Shown: positions 1-9,609, counted from the first letter of the stretch. The stretch is 64,000 nucleotides of DNA from Mariniblastus sp. (GCA_022447555.1 JAKVBF010000011.1:1-64000); one strand, 5' to 3'. A program made the numbers and translations. Notes: a model not told the origin generated them from the sequence alone.

Positions 1-151
1 TGATTAAAGCATTTCAGTTTCCAGAGATACGAACAGGCTTTTACCCTAATACCTGAAACCGGTTTGCTGAGCTTGAGCAAGGGCACGGTTTCAAAATCCA
101 AAGTCTTTCAAGAGGCTAATGTCCGCGCTGCCAAACGGATCGACAGCTTTC

Positions 152-988
152 TTAGAAAGTCCGGCTTCGCGTGCACCGTATTGTTATGCCACTGCTTCGT
201 CGCGTACGTGTGGCAATGCCAATGATGGTCAAAAAAATAAATGTGGCAGCCGAGGTCGGTTCCGGTATCGCCGTCAGCTTGGCATCGAAGTACGACTTGA
301 TAGCGGGGTCTATTGTGAAACCCTCATCACTAAGCCGTTGGTTCATTGCCAATCGCAGTGAGTTGTGAGCGAAGTAGCGACCAGTGTTGTGTCCCATGTG
401 AATCCAGTCACGTGACAGATCATGCAATGAATCGAACGGACCTATTCCTGCTTCTGTATCTTGCCAAATGGAGTAGAGCCTGTCGTTGGTTTTTGTCGAT
501 CGAATATCTCGACCTGGGTCAATGGCTTGCAACGCGTCGATAAGGTCAGCGATGTACTCTGGACTCGGCCGCATCATGTCATCTGGATTGCCGGCTGCAT
601 AGTCAGTCGGGAACCTGCTGAAACCTGTCCACGCGGGATGAATCACCAACTTTGCAGTGGGTTGCATTACCATCCAGGCAGAAATGACTGACACGTCTTG
701 TGCAAGAGTTGTTCCCGCAAATGGTTGCACGGAAATCCAATCATACTGCTTTGTCGCCAGCGCAGTTGTCCAAGGCAACGAGGACGCAACGCAGTGACCT
801 TCAGGATTGTCGTAAATGAATTGCAGATTCTTGCCGCAAAAGATGTGGTAATCGACATCCCCATCTAAATCGTAAGGCTTCGTGTCCCATGTTAAGCTAT
901 TTCCAATTGTATATATTGTATCACCGAGAACTATGTTTGAACTGAGGATTAACAAAACGAAGGCGACTGACCGGAATGGATAAATCAT
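152..988 (-). CDS. PEP-CTERM sorted SGNH/GDSL-hydrolase-like secreted protein
   Basis: A 278-residue exported protein. An N-terminal signal peptide (about residues 1-22, ending near VLG-DT) is followed by TIGNSLTWD, which resembles block I of SGNH/GDSL hydrolases. A late D...H region (DSLHDLSRDWIHMGH, about residues 184-198) could supply the catalytic Asp/His. Near the C-terminus comes IPEPTSAA, a hydrophobic helix and RTRRSS, the layout of a PEP-CTERM sorting signal recognised by exosortase. The start ATG has AGGA a few bases upstream. Odd point: twelve residues follow the basic cluster, whereas such signals usually end there. The substrate is unknown, and SGNH membership is inferred from short motifs only. 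Confidence 0.75.
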   Translation of the reverse strand: MIYPFRSVAFVLLILSSNIVLGDTIYTIGNSLTWDTKPYDLDGDVDYHIFCGKNLQFIYDNPEGHCVASSLPWTTALATKQYDWISVQPFAGTTLAQDVSVISAWMVMQPTAKLVIHPAWTGFSRFPTDYAAGNPDDMMRPSPEYIADLIDALQAIDPGRDIRSTKTNDRLYSIWQDTEAGIGPFDSLHDLSRDWIHMGHNTGRYFAHNSLRLAMNQRLSDEGFTIDPAIKSYFDAKLTAIPEPTSAATFIFLTIIGIATRTRRSSGITIRCTRSRTF

Positions 989-1238
989 TGATTCCTGCCT
1001 GTAAAATACGAAAGAGTCAGGTGTGGTTTAACTGAAGTTTCTTGCCGAGCAACGTGCAGTCGCATATCTAACACCCTACACAAGAGCCTCTAGGATGGAA
1101 CTGTGTAAAACGTCTTATCAACCAACTTTAAACACAACGATCATAAGACTGTTCGAATTCAAGTTCTCAGATTAAATACATTACCGGACTGCAACGTTCA
1201 TTATCCTTACATTAAAAAATTGGACAGGGAGACGACAG

Positions 1239-2927
1239 TTGAATAACTCTGTAGGTGGATATATCGCTCAAAGGCTCGTTGATTTAGATGTTTCAGATTA
1301 TTTCGCGATTCCTGGCGATTACAACCTGGTACTTCTGGATGAAATCATAAAAGAAAAACAGCTCAATATGATTTGCTGTTGCAACGAATTAAATGCCAGT
1401 TATGCTGCCGATGGTTATGCCAGAGTAAACGGAATAGCAGCTCTGTTTGTGACTTTTGGGGTTGGGGGACTCAGTGCCATCAACGGAATTACAGGTAGCT
1501 ATGCAGAAAATCTACCCGTGTTAATTGTCTCAGGGGCTCCTAATACAAACTCAATAGCTCACCGAGACATTGTTCACCACACCATAGCAACAGAAGATCA
1601 TGGATACGTTCGGAGAATGTTTGCAGAAGTCTGCTGTCATACGGATTGCATCATTTCTCCTGAAAAAGCCCCCATGCAAATAGATACAGCAATTCAACAA
1701 CTTATCTACCACTCCAAACCGGTATATCTCGATATTGCATGTAACATTTCTGCGTTACCAACACCTGAGCTAAATAAGCGACACTTCTACTCTACACTTC
1801 ATTCTGACCAGCTGTCTCTCAATGAGGCCACTAATGCGGTAGCTGAGCGTATTAATGAGTCGGAAAAGCCTGTGATCGTTGTAGGATCTGGATGCCGTAA
1901 CAAAGAAATTGGAGATGCCATCGCCAAACTATCTACTCAAACAGGCATTGCCTTTGCCACCATGCCTGATGCAAAAGGTTTTCTATCTGAGGAACACCCC
2001 AATTATCTCGGGCATTATTGGGGGCCGGTCAGCTCAGAGAATGTCTGTGAACTCGTTGAATCTAGTGACTGCTACATCTTTGTAGGCGCGAATATCAATG
2101 ATTACACAACTTCCGGATACACTACAAATATTTCAAATCAAAATCTCATCAAGATTGATAGATTTTCAACCTCACTTCAAAACAAATTTTTCACGCAGGT
2201 TTTTATAGAAGATTTAATTAAAAATCTGAAAAACAAAGTCAATAAAAATAAATCGGTTATGGATCAATTTGCTCTTTTACAAGGAGAAACCAAGAAGGCA
2301 GTTAACCCAAGCCTTGAAGCTACAGACCGGCCTACAACCAGAGAGTTTATCGTAAAATGCATTCAACATATTTTAACTTCAGACAATCTCCTTCTGGTTG
2401 AAACAGGGGACTCCTGGTTCAATGGTCTAGATATAACGTTACCTCAAGGCTGTCATTTCGAAATTCAAATGCAATATGGATCAATAGGCTGGTCGGTTGG
2501 TGCTTTATTAGGTACCCAAGCAGCACTCGGGGATAAAAGAAGGGCTATTGCATTAATTGGTGATGGTTCATTTCAAATGACTGCCCAAGAGTTATCCACC
2601 ATGATCCGGTATGGTTTGAAGCCCATTATCTTCCTTGTTAATAATGCATCATATGGTATTGAAGTCCAGATTCATGATGGCCCTTACAATGAAATTAATG
2701 ATTGGTCATATGCCCAATTGGTTGAAGTTTTTAGAGGTCAGAATATGGACGCACGATCGGTCTGTGTGACGACTGAAAAGGAACTAAAAAGTGCTGTAGA
2801 AGAAGCAGTCAATACAGATGCGTTATACTTCATAGAAGTGAAAATTGATGCAAATGATTGCAATAAAAAACTGCTTCAGTGGGGTAAATATGTTGCACAT
2901 TACAACTCAAGAAAACCATCAAGCTAA
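1239..2927 (+). CDS. pdc: Pyruvate decarboxylase (thiamine diphosphate-dependent)
   Basis: Non-oxidative decarboxylation of pyruvate to acetaldehyde and CO2, in the cytoplasm with ThDP and Mg2+. The 562 residues collinearly match Zymomonas-type PDC as I remember it. Asp27 (IPGDYN), Glu50 (CCNELN) and the His113-His114 pair fall at the same numbers, and ETGDSWFN, GDGSFQMTAQE (ThDP motif), YGIEV with the catalytic Glu, IHDGPYN and a terminal NSRKP are present. Indolepyruvate decarboxylase is the main alternative, but the C-terminal motifs favour PDC. The start is TTG at 1239, with AGGGAG seven bases upstream. The gene is visibly AT-richer than its neighbours, and its codon use differs (many AAA, ATT, TTA), which suggests transfer. 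It stands alone, with no adjacent alcohol dehydrogenase. Confidence 0.9.
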   Translation: MNNSVGGYIAQRLVDLDVSDYFAIPGDYNLVLLDEIIKEKQLNMICCCNELNASYAADGYARVNGIAALFVTFGVGGLSAINGITGSYAENLPVLIVSGAPNTNSIAHRDIVHHTIATEDHGYVRRMFAEVCCHTDCIISPEKAPMQIDTAIQQLIYHSKPVYLDIACNISALPTPELNKRHFYSTLHSDQLSLNEATNAVAERINESEKPVIVVGSGCRNKEIGDAIAKLSTQTGIAFATMPDAKGFLSEEHPNYLGHYWGPVSSENVCELVESSDCYIFVGANINDYTTSGYTTNISNQNLIKIDRFSTSLQNKFFTQVFIEDLIKNLKNKVNKNKSVMDQFALLQGETKKAVNPSLEATDRPTTREFIVKCIQHILTSDNLLLVETGDSWFNGLDITLPQGCHFEIQMQYGSIGWSVGALLGTQAALGDKRRAIALIGDGSFQMTAQELSTMIRYGLKPIIFLVNNASYGIEVQIHDGPYNEINDWSYAQLVEVFRGQNMDARSVCVTTEKELKSAVEEAVNTDALYFIEVKIDANDCNKKLLQWGKYVAHYNSRKPSS

Positions 2928-2942
2928 TACAAGATAATGCCA

Positions 2943-2969
2943 CGCCCCTCAATTTTTTATTGAGGGGTG
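2943..2969 (+). terminator. Hairpin after pdc, terminator-like
   Basis: A perfect 9-bp inverted repeat (CCCCTCAAT / ATTGAGGGG) with a T5 loop, extended by two weaker pairs, lies 17 bases after the pdc stop. No T-run follows on the plus strand, so it is not a textbook intrinsic terminator. It may mark the transcript end or protect the 3' end. Confidence 0.45.
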
Positions 2970-3220
2970 CATAACCTCATCCGCTTAGATTGGCACACAA
3001 TAGATCTCTTCCAATGCATGTATCAAAACGGGGAAAACCATGCCTACCCACACTGCGTCCGGGCACGCCGTGATCATATCACGTAATTTTCCAAATGTGC
3101 CCTCATATTAGCCACATTAAATCGTCGGCAGAAGATTTGATTACATGAATTCCTTTGGACCGAGGTGAAACGGCTAAAAAGGGATTATCCAATCGCCCAC
3201 CGATAGCCAGATGGTTCCCA

Positions 3221-4648
3221 TTAACCACGATTCAATACGTCTCGATGATACCGATCGATTTCTTGAAGGATCGCTTTGGGCTCATCACCCGCCGTCACCA
3301 GACCGGCACCCGGATATCGAAGATCGTCATCGTCAGACCATTGCCGAAACAAACACCCATGCACATTGGGTCTGGCAATCAACATCGATAAAACGACCTC
3401 AACCAACTCGAGACGCTGCTCATCACTCATCCCGGCACGCATATGATTACCCGCCTTTCCCGCGGACTCTTTGGCAACCCCTGGTTCAACACCTTGAGGA
3501 ATCCGCAGGCAAAAGATGAGCGGTAGGCCAAGCTGGCCCCAAACATCGATCAGATCGATCCATTGCAGCGGGTCCCGAGCCACGGACCCGGCAGGCCAGT
3601 AATCAAGATTAACATCCAGCCCAATGAAGGAAATCGGTAACGCTTGACGCAACAGTGAATCCGCCACCTGCAGGGGATGCATCCCTCCGACCGAGCCCGC
3701 CAGTCTTTCCGCCCAAGGAAAGTCAAAACTCGCAACAATGGGAATTTCAAGTGAGGCGTCCTGTATCACCTGAAAAAGTTCAGTCGTCAGCTGTTGCTGT
3801 TGGGGAAAACTCAACTGTCGGTGGCCAATCCCGTTCAAGCCGCTAACGGCGTGGACCAGAGATGTATGGGATGGAAGGTGGCTCAGTCTTTCCCGGCATT
3901 CACTAAGCAAGTTCTTTTTTCGAGTCTCAAAATCATCCGTCGAATCGCCCGGCCACGTCTGGGCACCAGCGCTGGCATCAAGCAGAGGTCCGACGATCAG
4001 ATTTTTGGGGTCACCGCCCGCCTGGACGGCGGGTGAAACCCAGGGCACTTCGAACAAGTCAAAGCACGATCCCATTTCTGCTGTTTGGCTCACAGGATGC
4101 GAGGCCAGATTGCCGGCTAACCAAAAGGGAGCAAGTTGTTTCTGAGAAACTCGATAAGCTGAAATACTCTCACCAAAAATCCGCGAGAGCTCAAATATGC
4201 AGTCGATGGCGATTTCGATCGACTTCATCGCTGCTTCGTCTTTTTCAAGCGGCTCAACGCTCACCACCGAGGCACTTAAATGACGGGTCGCTTGTGCGAC
4301 CTGCTCCAACAAGGAATCTGCTATCTCTAAACCGCCTTCTCCCCATGTGGATAATTGGTTTCGAAGACGGTTAAGGGTTCCTCTCGCTAATTCAGTCATC
4401 AAATCATAAACTTGTGACGACTCGGGAAGTGTCCCTGTGCAGATGGCCATTTCCCCCCGCGTCTCAAAAGGGTAGGGGATATGAACTTTTCCTGAGTCAT
4501 TTTGATTTCGTGAAATGACGAGAAGCTCTTCCGCTACTTTCACTCGACAGGGCCATGGAATGCCCTCCATACCCACCACATGAATACACGCGGCCCGTGA
4601 TTTATTTAGCTTCCAAAAATCCGGTAACCGAAACCTGTACTCGCCCAT
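3221..4648 (-). CDS. Hypothetical protein, GH10 xylanase-like TIM-barrel (tentative)
   Basis: A 475-residue protein with no signal peptide. The N-terminal ~170 residues (AEELLVISRN, ELARGTLNRLRNQL) look like a helical/carbohydrate-binding region. The C-terminal ~250 residues show barrel-like strands: IPIVASFDFPWAE, ISFIGLDVNLDYWP, LPLIFCLRIP, and a final NVHGCLFRQWSDDDD followed by PGAGLV, which resembles the closing strand of GH10 enzymes. I recall planctomycete homologues annotated as endo-1,4-beta-xylanase, but I cannot name the catalytic glutamates with confidence; IGLDVN has Asp where a Glu nucleophile might be expected. The ATG follows AGGA and an in-frame TAA lies just upstream, so the start is firm. 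It is a single gene. Function inferred only from weak resemblance. Confidence 0.6.
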   Translation of the reverse strand: MGEYRFRLPDFWKLNKSRAACIHVVGMEGIPWPCRVKVAEELLVISRNQNDSGKVHIPYPFETRGEMAICTGTLPESSQVYDLMTELARGTLNRLRNQLSTWGEGGLEIADSLLEQVAQATRHLSASVVSVEPLEKDEAAMKSIEIAIDCIFELSRIFGESISAYRVSQKQLAPFWLAGNLASHPVSQTAEMGSCFDLFEVPWVSPAVQAGGDPKNLIVGPLLDASAGAQTWPGDSTDDFETRKKNLLSECRERLSHLPSHTSLVHAVSGLNGIGHRQLSFPQQQQLTTELFQVIQDASLEIPIVASFDFPWAERLAGSVGGMHPLQVADSLLRQALPISFIGLDVNLDYWPAGSVARDPLQWIDLIDVWGQLGLPLIFCLRIPQGVEPGVAKESAGKAGNHMRAGMSDEQRLELVEVVLSMLIARPNVHGCLFRQWSDDDDLRYPGAGLVTAGDEPKAILQEIDRYHRDVLNRG

Positions 4649-4995
4649 CCGTTATCCTGCGACCGATTCTATTCAAAATGCCGCCAGCCACGCTCCCTTC
4701 ACCCACTCCCCCGGCCAGCTTTTCGAGGGGCCCTTTCCAATTACCGTACCACATTTCCACGCTTCGAGAATCGAAAGACGAAAGAATCAGAATTTTCCGG
4801 TACCCCAATCGAGCCCGGCACTCTAAACATCTCTCAAGGGCAATGGGCCCCTGACTGAGTCAATCAGGTGATCACAATATTGATTTAAAAAAACCGGCTG
4901 TAAATCCAATACCTGAAAGACCTCTGAAACTTACCAACTGAGGTGCCAGGAACCGACGCGCTCGATGGCGTTCTTCGTCCTACCCGCCATAGCAT
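4649..4995. other. Intergenic region, no gene seen
   Basis: Spacer between purC and the TIM-barrel gene, both on the minus strand. A short minus-strand frame (4602-4808) overlaps the start of the downstream gene in another frame and shows no family features. No clear terminator or promoter recognised. Confidence 0.5.
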
Positions 4996-6048
4996 CTAGG
5001 CCAAAGTTTCCAATATCAAGTTTGTTGATTCGATGATCCGCTGATCCCGCGGTCGCAGATCCGGTTCAAAAGCCTTACCCGTTAAGTGCTGTAAACCAGC
5101 GATATAACGCACAGCGATTTCATTGCTTTGTTCGGTTGAAAACTGCATGTTCGTATCCTTGACCATGCCGCGAGCAAATTCTTTTGAAAAGGAGACCGGC
5201 TTGCCGTCTCGCTCTAACACCGATCCATCGTCATTCAATTTCCAAAAACGGGACGAATCCATCGTATACAGCTCATCGGCCGCAACGATTTGATTGGAGG
5301 CATTGATCCCGTGCTCCGTCTTCGTATCGACCAATACCATCCCTTTCTCCCGTAGGTATTGCGACACCATACCGAAGGCCATGATTGAGGCATTACGTAG
5401 ATGATTGTACTGACCTGCAGTGCAAATCTCATTGGCAATCAAAAACGCAGGGTCGATGGTTCGGTCGACTTTCTCTTTGGTCGACGGAGTGTCCATGAGA
5501 TAGGGAAGCTTACCATTTTCACTGAGCGAACTGACCTCAATGTGATGACCGGCGTATTCAAACTCAGACAGCCCGTCTTCTTTTGCTTTTAGCCAATGCT
5601 GAAACAAAGAAGTGGATGTGGAGCTTTGAGCCATGTACATCCGCAACACATTCTCAACCATCAGCAAATTTAGATTCTCTGCCGGAATCACCGTTGAAGA
5701 GGGCAGTAAACCCTCGACTTTGAACTGAGAAGAACCCAGTACATCTTTGACAAGATTAAGCATGTGATCATGGTTTTGCGCCAAAACCTGATCCTTGAAA
5801 GGTATGGCGCCTCGATTGACATCGTGGGTAGAGATACGATTGCCGCGAAACATCAAACGCATCGAAACACCGCACTTTGTTTTCAGGTTGTCGCCAAAAA
5901 CGGAATCCGAGACTTTCCCCTCCAAAACCGTGCTACCGGTCAGTCCCGGCAGATCATTGTCAGCGATGATCTGCTTGATCGTTCTGCCTTCATTTACCCG
6001 CTTCCCATAGTCACTTACAAGGTCTTTGATTTCGGCGTCGGCAAGCAT
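4996..6048 (-). CDS. purC: Phosphoribosylaminoimidazole-succinocarboxamide synthase (SAICAR synthetase)
   Basis: Step of de novo purine synthesis: CAIR + Asp + ATP to SAICAR. The 350-residue product has the family signatures in order: nucleotide-binding EGKVSDSVF (about 43-51), RISTHDVNRGAIPFKDQVL with the conserved SxHDV/IPxK pattern, LVDTKTEHG and DELYTMDSSRFW near residues 240-270. It is longer than the ~240-residue enterobacterial enzyme and closer to the ~300-residue yeast-like type, with the extra length at the C-terminus and in the middle. ATG start with GGAGA nine bases upstream. It stands alone, with no other pur gene nearby. Confidence 0.95.
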   Translation of the reverse strand: MLADAEIKDLVSDYGKRVNEGRTIKQIIADNDLPGLTGSTVLEGKVSDSVFGDNLKTKCGVSMRLMFRGNRISTHDVNRGAIPFKDQVLAQNHDHMLNLVKDVLGSSQFKVEGLLPSSTVIPAENLNLLMVENVLRMYMAQSSTSTSLFQHWLKAKEDGLSEFEYAGHHIEVSSLSENGKLPYLMDTPSTKEKVDRTIDPAFLIANEICTAGQYNHLRNASIMAFGMVSQYLREKGMVLVDTKTEHGINASNQIVAADELYTMDSSRFWKLNDDGSVLERDGKPVSFSKEFARGMVKDTNMQFSTEQSNEIAVRYIAGLQHLTGKAFEPDLRPRDQRIIESTNLILETLA

Positions 6049-6724
6049 CTATGGATTCTCCGGAGGGATAACAGAAGGTATGTCAAAACTCTCTTTGTTG
6101 ACCGAGAGGCTCTACAACGTTCGAGCGAATTTGAAATATAGAAGTCGCGCGCTAAACCGTCAACTATGGCAAAGCCAATGTTCCGCTCACCCGAGCAGAA
6201 TCGGTATGGACCGACTGACAGACATCCCATCCGGTCTGCGACATCGAACTTCCTGCAGACCTGCCAAGTCGCACCCAGTTTATGTCAGTCTGCTTGCTCC
6301 ACGTACAAAGCGAAAGATTGGAGCCATATCACAGGTCTCACCACGGCCAATCCGGTTCGAGCAAATAGTCTTCAAAGCTTCCAATTTTTAAGTCGCACGA
6401 ACGGCCCATCTGGGCCGATAAGATAGGTGACTCACCCTTTTACTTAAGTCGAACCGTTGCGAACCGACAACGCCTCAGCAGACGCCCAAAACCGTTTTTC
6501 GCTCGCCGAGGATGAACCGCCGAACAGAAACGAAATCGCTAGACACGGGGCAGTTAACGGCCCACCCTCACCCGGATCTCGTCGAATTGAATTGGGGGGT
6601 TTTTTATCTCTACCATGCCAATACAATCTCCGGAACGACGAGCGTTAAGCTCGTTTCGAAGCCCAACCCGCCAGCTTCGTCGATATTCTCTACCAAATTG
6701 ACACACTCGGAACTATCGCAAAAC
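6049..6724. other. Divergent intergenic region, no gene supported
   Basis: Lies between the divergent purC and acid phosphatase genes and should hold both promoters. The phosphatase frame is open back to 6512, but the upstream 71 codons have no family character and a signal peptide begins at 6725, so I leave them out. No riboswitch or repeat recognised. Confidence 0.5.
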
Positions 6725-7609
6725 ATGTCTTCCCACAAAGCAAACGCCGGTCTATTTTTCTTAGCTAACTTTTTGTTAATGACCGACTCGTTGATCGGAA
6801 TTGGCCAATCACAGGAAAATACTCACATAACCAACGAGCTTCTCAACGGAACCGTTTGGGTACAAACCGCTTTGGAACATGATATCCTTTGCCGTCAGGC
6901 ATACCAATTAGCAGACATCCGTTTGCAGCAAGCTCTGGAGGATGAGCGATGGACGGCAGCCATCGAACAGACAGCCAATTTTGAAAAGCTGCCGCCAGCC
7001 GTCATTTTGGATGTCGATGAAACGGTCCTTGACAACTCACCTTTCCAAGCAAGACTCGTTTCAGAGAACGTCGAGTTCACCACTGAAAAATGGATTACCT
7101 GGTGCAAGGAATCTCAAGCGGAAGCAATGCCCGGAGCAACGAGATTTATCAAACAAGTCAGCCAGAAGAATATCGCTCTTTTTTTTGTCACCAACCGGGA
7201 CGCATCAGTAAAGGACGCAACCATCGCCAATCTGTCTCGGGCACTCGATATGCCAGTGGCTCCAGAACAGGTCCTCTGCAAAAACGAAAAACCGGAATGG
7301 AAATCAAGTAAAACGGCCCGGCGTAAATACATTGCGCAAACCCACAGAATCGTTCTTTTATTGGGCGATGACTTCAATGACTTCACCTACATTGGCAAAG
7401 TCTCAACGCGACAACGCGTCAAAAAAGGTGAACCCTATAGCCAGTATTTTGGCACCAAATGGATCCAACTTCCGAACCCCCTTTATGGCAACTGGGAAAA
7501 ATCAATTTACGGGTTTAATTATTCCACTCTCCGGGATGAAAAGCTCAAACTAAAATACGAGCTTCTAGAAACGAAGCAGCAGGAACAAAACAAGACTGGA
7601 CGAGACTAA
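6725..7609 (+). CDS. HAD-superfamily acid phosphatase / 5'-nucleotidase, e(P4)-like, exported
   Basis: Phosphomonoesterase of the class B/C (lipoprotein e(P4)-like) group, probably periplasmic. HAD motif I is ILDVDETVLDNSP, with the nucleophile and acid Asp in DVDE; motif II is FFVTNRD; motif IV is LLGDDFNDF. A Lys between motifs II and IV completes the site. Between motifs I and II is FTTEKWITWCKE, typical of the cap of this family. I start at the ATG at 6725 because it opens a signal peptide (about 28 residues); the frame itself extends to 6512. Unlike true e(P4) proteins there is no lipobox Cys, so this copy seems secreted rather than lipidated. The C-terminus is Lys/Glu-rich. Single gene. 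Confidence 0.85.
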   Translation: MSSHKANAGLFFLANFLLMTDSLIGIGQSQENTHITNELLNGTVWVQTALEHDILCRQAYQLADIRLQQALEDERWTAAIEQTANFEKLPPAVILDVDETVLDNSPFQARLVSENVEFTTEKWITWCKESQAEAMPGATRFIKQVSQKNIALFFVTNRDASVKDATIANLSRALDMPVAPEQVLCKNEKPEWKSSKTARRKYIAQTHRIVLLLGDDFNDFTYIGKVSTRQRVKKGEPYSQYFGTKWIQLPNPLYGNWEKSIYGFNYSTLRDEKLKLKYELLETKQQEQNKTGRD

Positions 7610-7716
7610 CGAGGCCGCGGTTAATCGATCGCCCCAGCGGCTCGAGAAACGGGATCAACTTATTTCTGCGTCGCGACTCTCTTGAATCGGCCTAACCCAC
7701 GTTCCCATCGGTCTGA

Positions 7717-9609
7717 CTAGTTATCCGATGGAGCCGGTTTGATTTCGGGCGCCGCCTCAGCCGACACTTCAGAGCCGGTCAATTGACCGAGCATCCTCGC
7801 TCGGATCACGTTCCCGTGGAACTGAGGGCTTTTTTGATCGTTTTCATAAATCCCAATCGCCGTCTCGTATTCCTTGCGTGCCTCATGACAGCGACCCAGT
7901 AAGTAATTAACTCCGCCTTCCCAACGGTTATCGCCCGGTGTCGCACGCAAACGATCTAACCAATTGATGGCGGTCCCAACATTGCCATTATCGACATGGC
8001 ATTCCGCCAAAAAGTATCCTGCATCGCGTCGTACCAACGACATTTGCGCCTGCACGCTTTCGATCCGCTGCCGAAATTCCAATAACGAAGAATCCTCTTC
8101 GTAAATTCCCAACAAACGCTGTAAACCTTGATCAGACCCCAAAGATCGGATCTTGTCATCGTCATACATTAGGGCGTAAAACAACTCAATCGCATTGGCT
8201 TTAGCATCTCCGCGCACAGTCTCGAAGCTACCCGCAAAGTACTTCGCTCGCGCTGTTCGGTACAAGGTAAAATCATTGATGTACGCTTCGTTGGTGAAGT
8301 ACCAAGACAACTTGTTGCGAACCACGTCTTCTTCATTTGCTTTTTTAACAGCCTCGTTAACGGCTTGCCGATAGGCGTGCGTTTCAAAACCAACATTCCA
8401 GGCTTTCATTTTAAGGCCCTCTTTGGAAGGGAGCCGCTTAATCATCTCCGATGGCTGGCTTGTAAGATTCAATGGTTGGTCAGCTGGTAGTTTTGATTCA
8501 AGCAGATGAAAGCGTTTGGCGACCGATTCCGGAGAGACGTAAACCAAACCAACCAAATCATCCAATTGATCGGCCGTCACCCAATACTTGGTGTCGTCTC
8601 TCAACGATTCTTCGGGGGTCAGATCTAACTGAGCCAGCCAATCCGGATTCTTTTTAAGTTCACTCAAGGTAGCCATCTTGACGGGCGTCCCTGCGGGAAT
8701 AGGCAAACCCAAACGCGTATCGAAAAGATAGTACTCACCACCAACTACGACCGCCGGGCACCACAAAGTCTCGACCATTTCACCGTCTTCACCCTTTGAT
8801 TTGGTAGCCAGCATCACGGAATCCAATCCATAAAGTTTCATCATCACCATGAATGTCTTGGCCCGCTCAATATAATCTCCCCGACTGAACATCAAGACTT
8901 GCCACGGAAAGTGCTGATAGCCCGCACCCGGCGTGCCGGATGCTGCCGGGTCTGCGACCTCGGGATTCAAACGCTGCTTCTCGACTTGTTCATCGGACAA
9001 ATCGACCAATTCCGTTAACTGAACATTTCGGGTGACCCAATCAAAAACCTTCGCCGCCGCCGCCAACTGTGTAGCCTGCTCGGCATCCAGTTCTGGGTGA
9101 ATACGCTTCATCACAGCAGCCAGCAAATCTTCTTCCTGTCCCTCTGTCTCGAAGTCCCCAGCTGCAAGTCGGTAAATTTCAAACAGTTTCGGATTGGGCG
9201 TTGCCACAATCCGCTGGGTCAATTGATTCATCCAAGAGGTTTCCTGCAGGTAATAAGCATCTGAGTTGAGATAACTAATTTCCTCGGTGCGTTCGATCAT
9301 GGGAAGCGTCGCGTACTGGTCTATGAGAGATTTGGCGAACGAATCAAGGGTCCATGAGTCGATAGTTTCCTCACTGGCATCGACCTGAGCCCAGCGATTC
9401 AGGCTCGATGACACCTTGTCTTGAAACTGCCCCTGATCGAAACGATTTTCGCTATACACAAACTCCATGGTTCGCGTCAGATCATCTTTCTTTAGTGAGG
9501 ACATCTGAGTGTCCAACATGTCAAGCATGGGATCCGGTGCCGGCTTGCAACCGACTGACAAGATGATTCCCAGTAGAAAAAACGAGACAACAGTAAGTAG
9601 TTTTTTCAT
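7717..9609 (-). CDS. Lipoprotein with transglutaminase-like fold and TPR-like C-terminus
   Basis: Starting at the ATG at 9609, a short signal peptide ends in the lipobox LSVGC, so the mature protein is lipid-anchored. About residues 190-330 resemble a transglutaminase-like domain: AAKVFDWVTRNVQL, HFPWQVLMFSRGDYIERAKTF, and EYYLFDTRLGLPIP. The position where the catalytic Cys is expected is occupied by Asp-Tyr, so enzymatic activity is doubtful. The last ~150 residues (RRDAGYFLAECHVDNG, NYLLGRCHEARKEYETAIGIY) look like TPR helices. It follows kdsA directly: the frame continues to 9651, whose ATG overlaps the kdsA stop as ATGTTTAA, so a coupled start there is possible. A role in the envelope is inferred only. 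Confidence 0.8.
   Translation of the reverse strand: MKKLLTVVSFFLLGIILSVGCKPAPDPMLDMLDTQMSSLKKDDLTRTMEFVYSENRFDQGQFQDKVSSSLNRWAQVDASEETIDSWTLDSFAKSLIDQYATLPMIERTEEISYLNSDAYYLQETSWMNQLTQRIVATPNPKLFEIYRLAAGDFETEGQEEDLLAAVMKRIHPELDAEQATQLAAAAKVFDWVTRNVQLTELVDLSDEQVEKQRLNPEVADPAASGTPGAGYQHFPWQVLMFSRGDYIERAKTFMVMMKLYGLDSVMLATKSKGEDGEMVETLWCPAVVVGGEYYLFDTRLGLPIPAGTPVKMATLSELKKNPDWLAQLDLTPEESLRDDTKYWVTADQLDDLVGLVYVSPESVAKRFHLLESKLPADQPLNLTSQPSEMIKRLPSKEGLKMKAWNVGFETHAYRQAVNEAVKKANEEDVVRNKLSWYFTNEAYINDFTLYRTARAKYFAGSFETVRGDAKANAIELFYALMYDDDKIRSLGSDQGLQRLLGIYEEDSSLLEFRQRIESVQAQMSLVRRDAGYFLAECHVDNGNVGTAINWLDRLRATPGDNRWEGGVNYLLGRCHEARKEYETAIGIYENDQKSPQFHGNVIRARMLGQLTGSEVSAEAAPEIKPAPSDN

Noticed and set aside
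1-151. Possible gene at the left edge
   Set aside because: No frame with support; only the downstream end of the PEP-CTERM gene region.
4602-4808. Short minus-strand frame before the TIM-barrel gene, possible frameshifted N-terminus
   Set aside because: It overlaps the real start in a different frame, shows no family motif, and the real gene has its own Shine-Dalgarno and an upstream stop.
6015-6230. 71-codon minus-strand frame overlapping the purC start
   Set aside because: No recognisable motif, overlaps purC in another frame.
6512-6724. N-terminal extension of the acid phosphatase
   Set aside because: The 71 residues show no domain, and a signal peptide starts at 6725.
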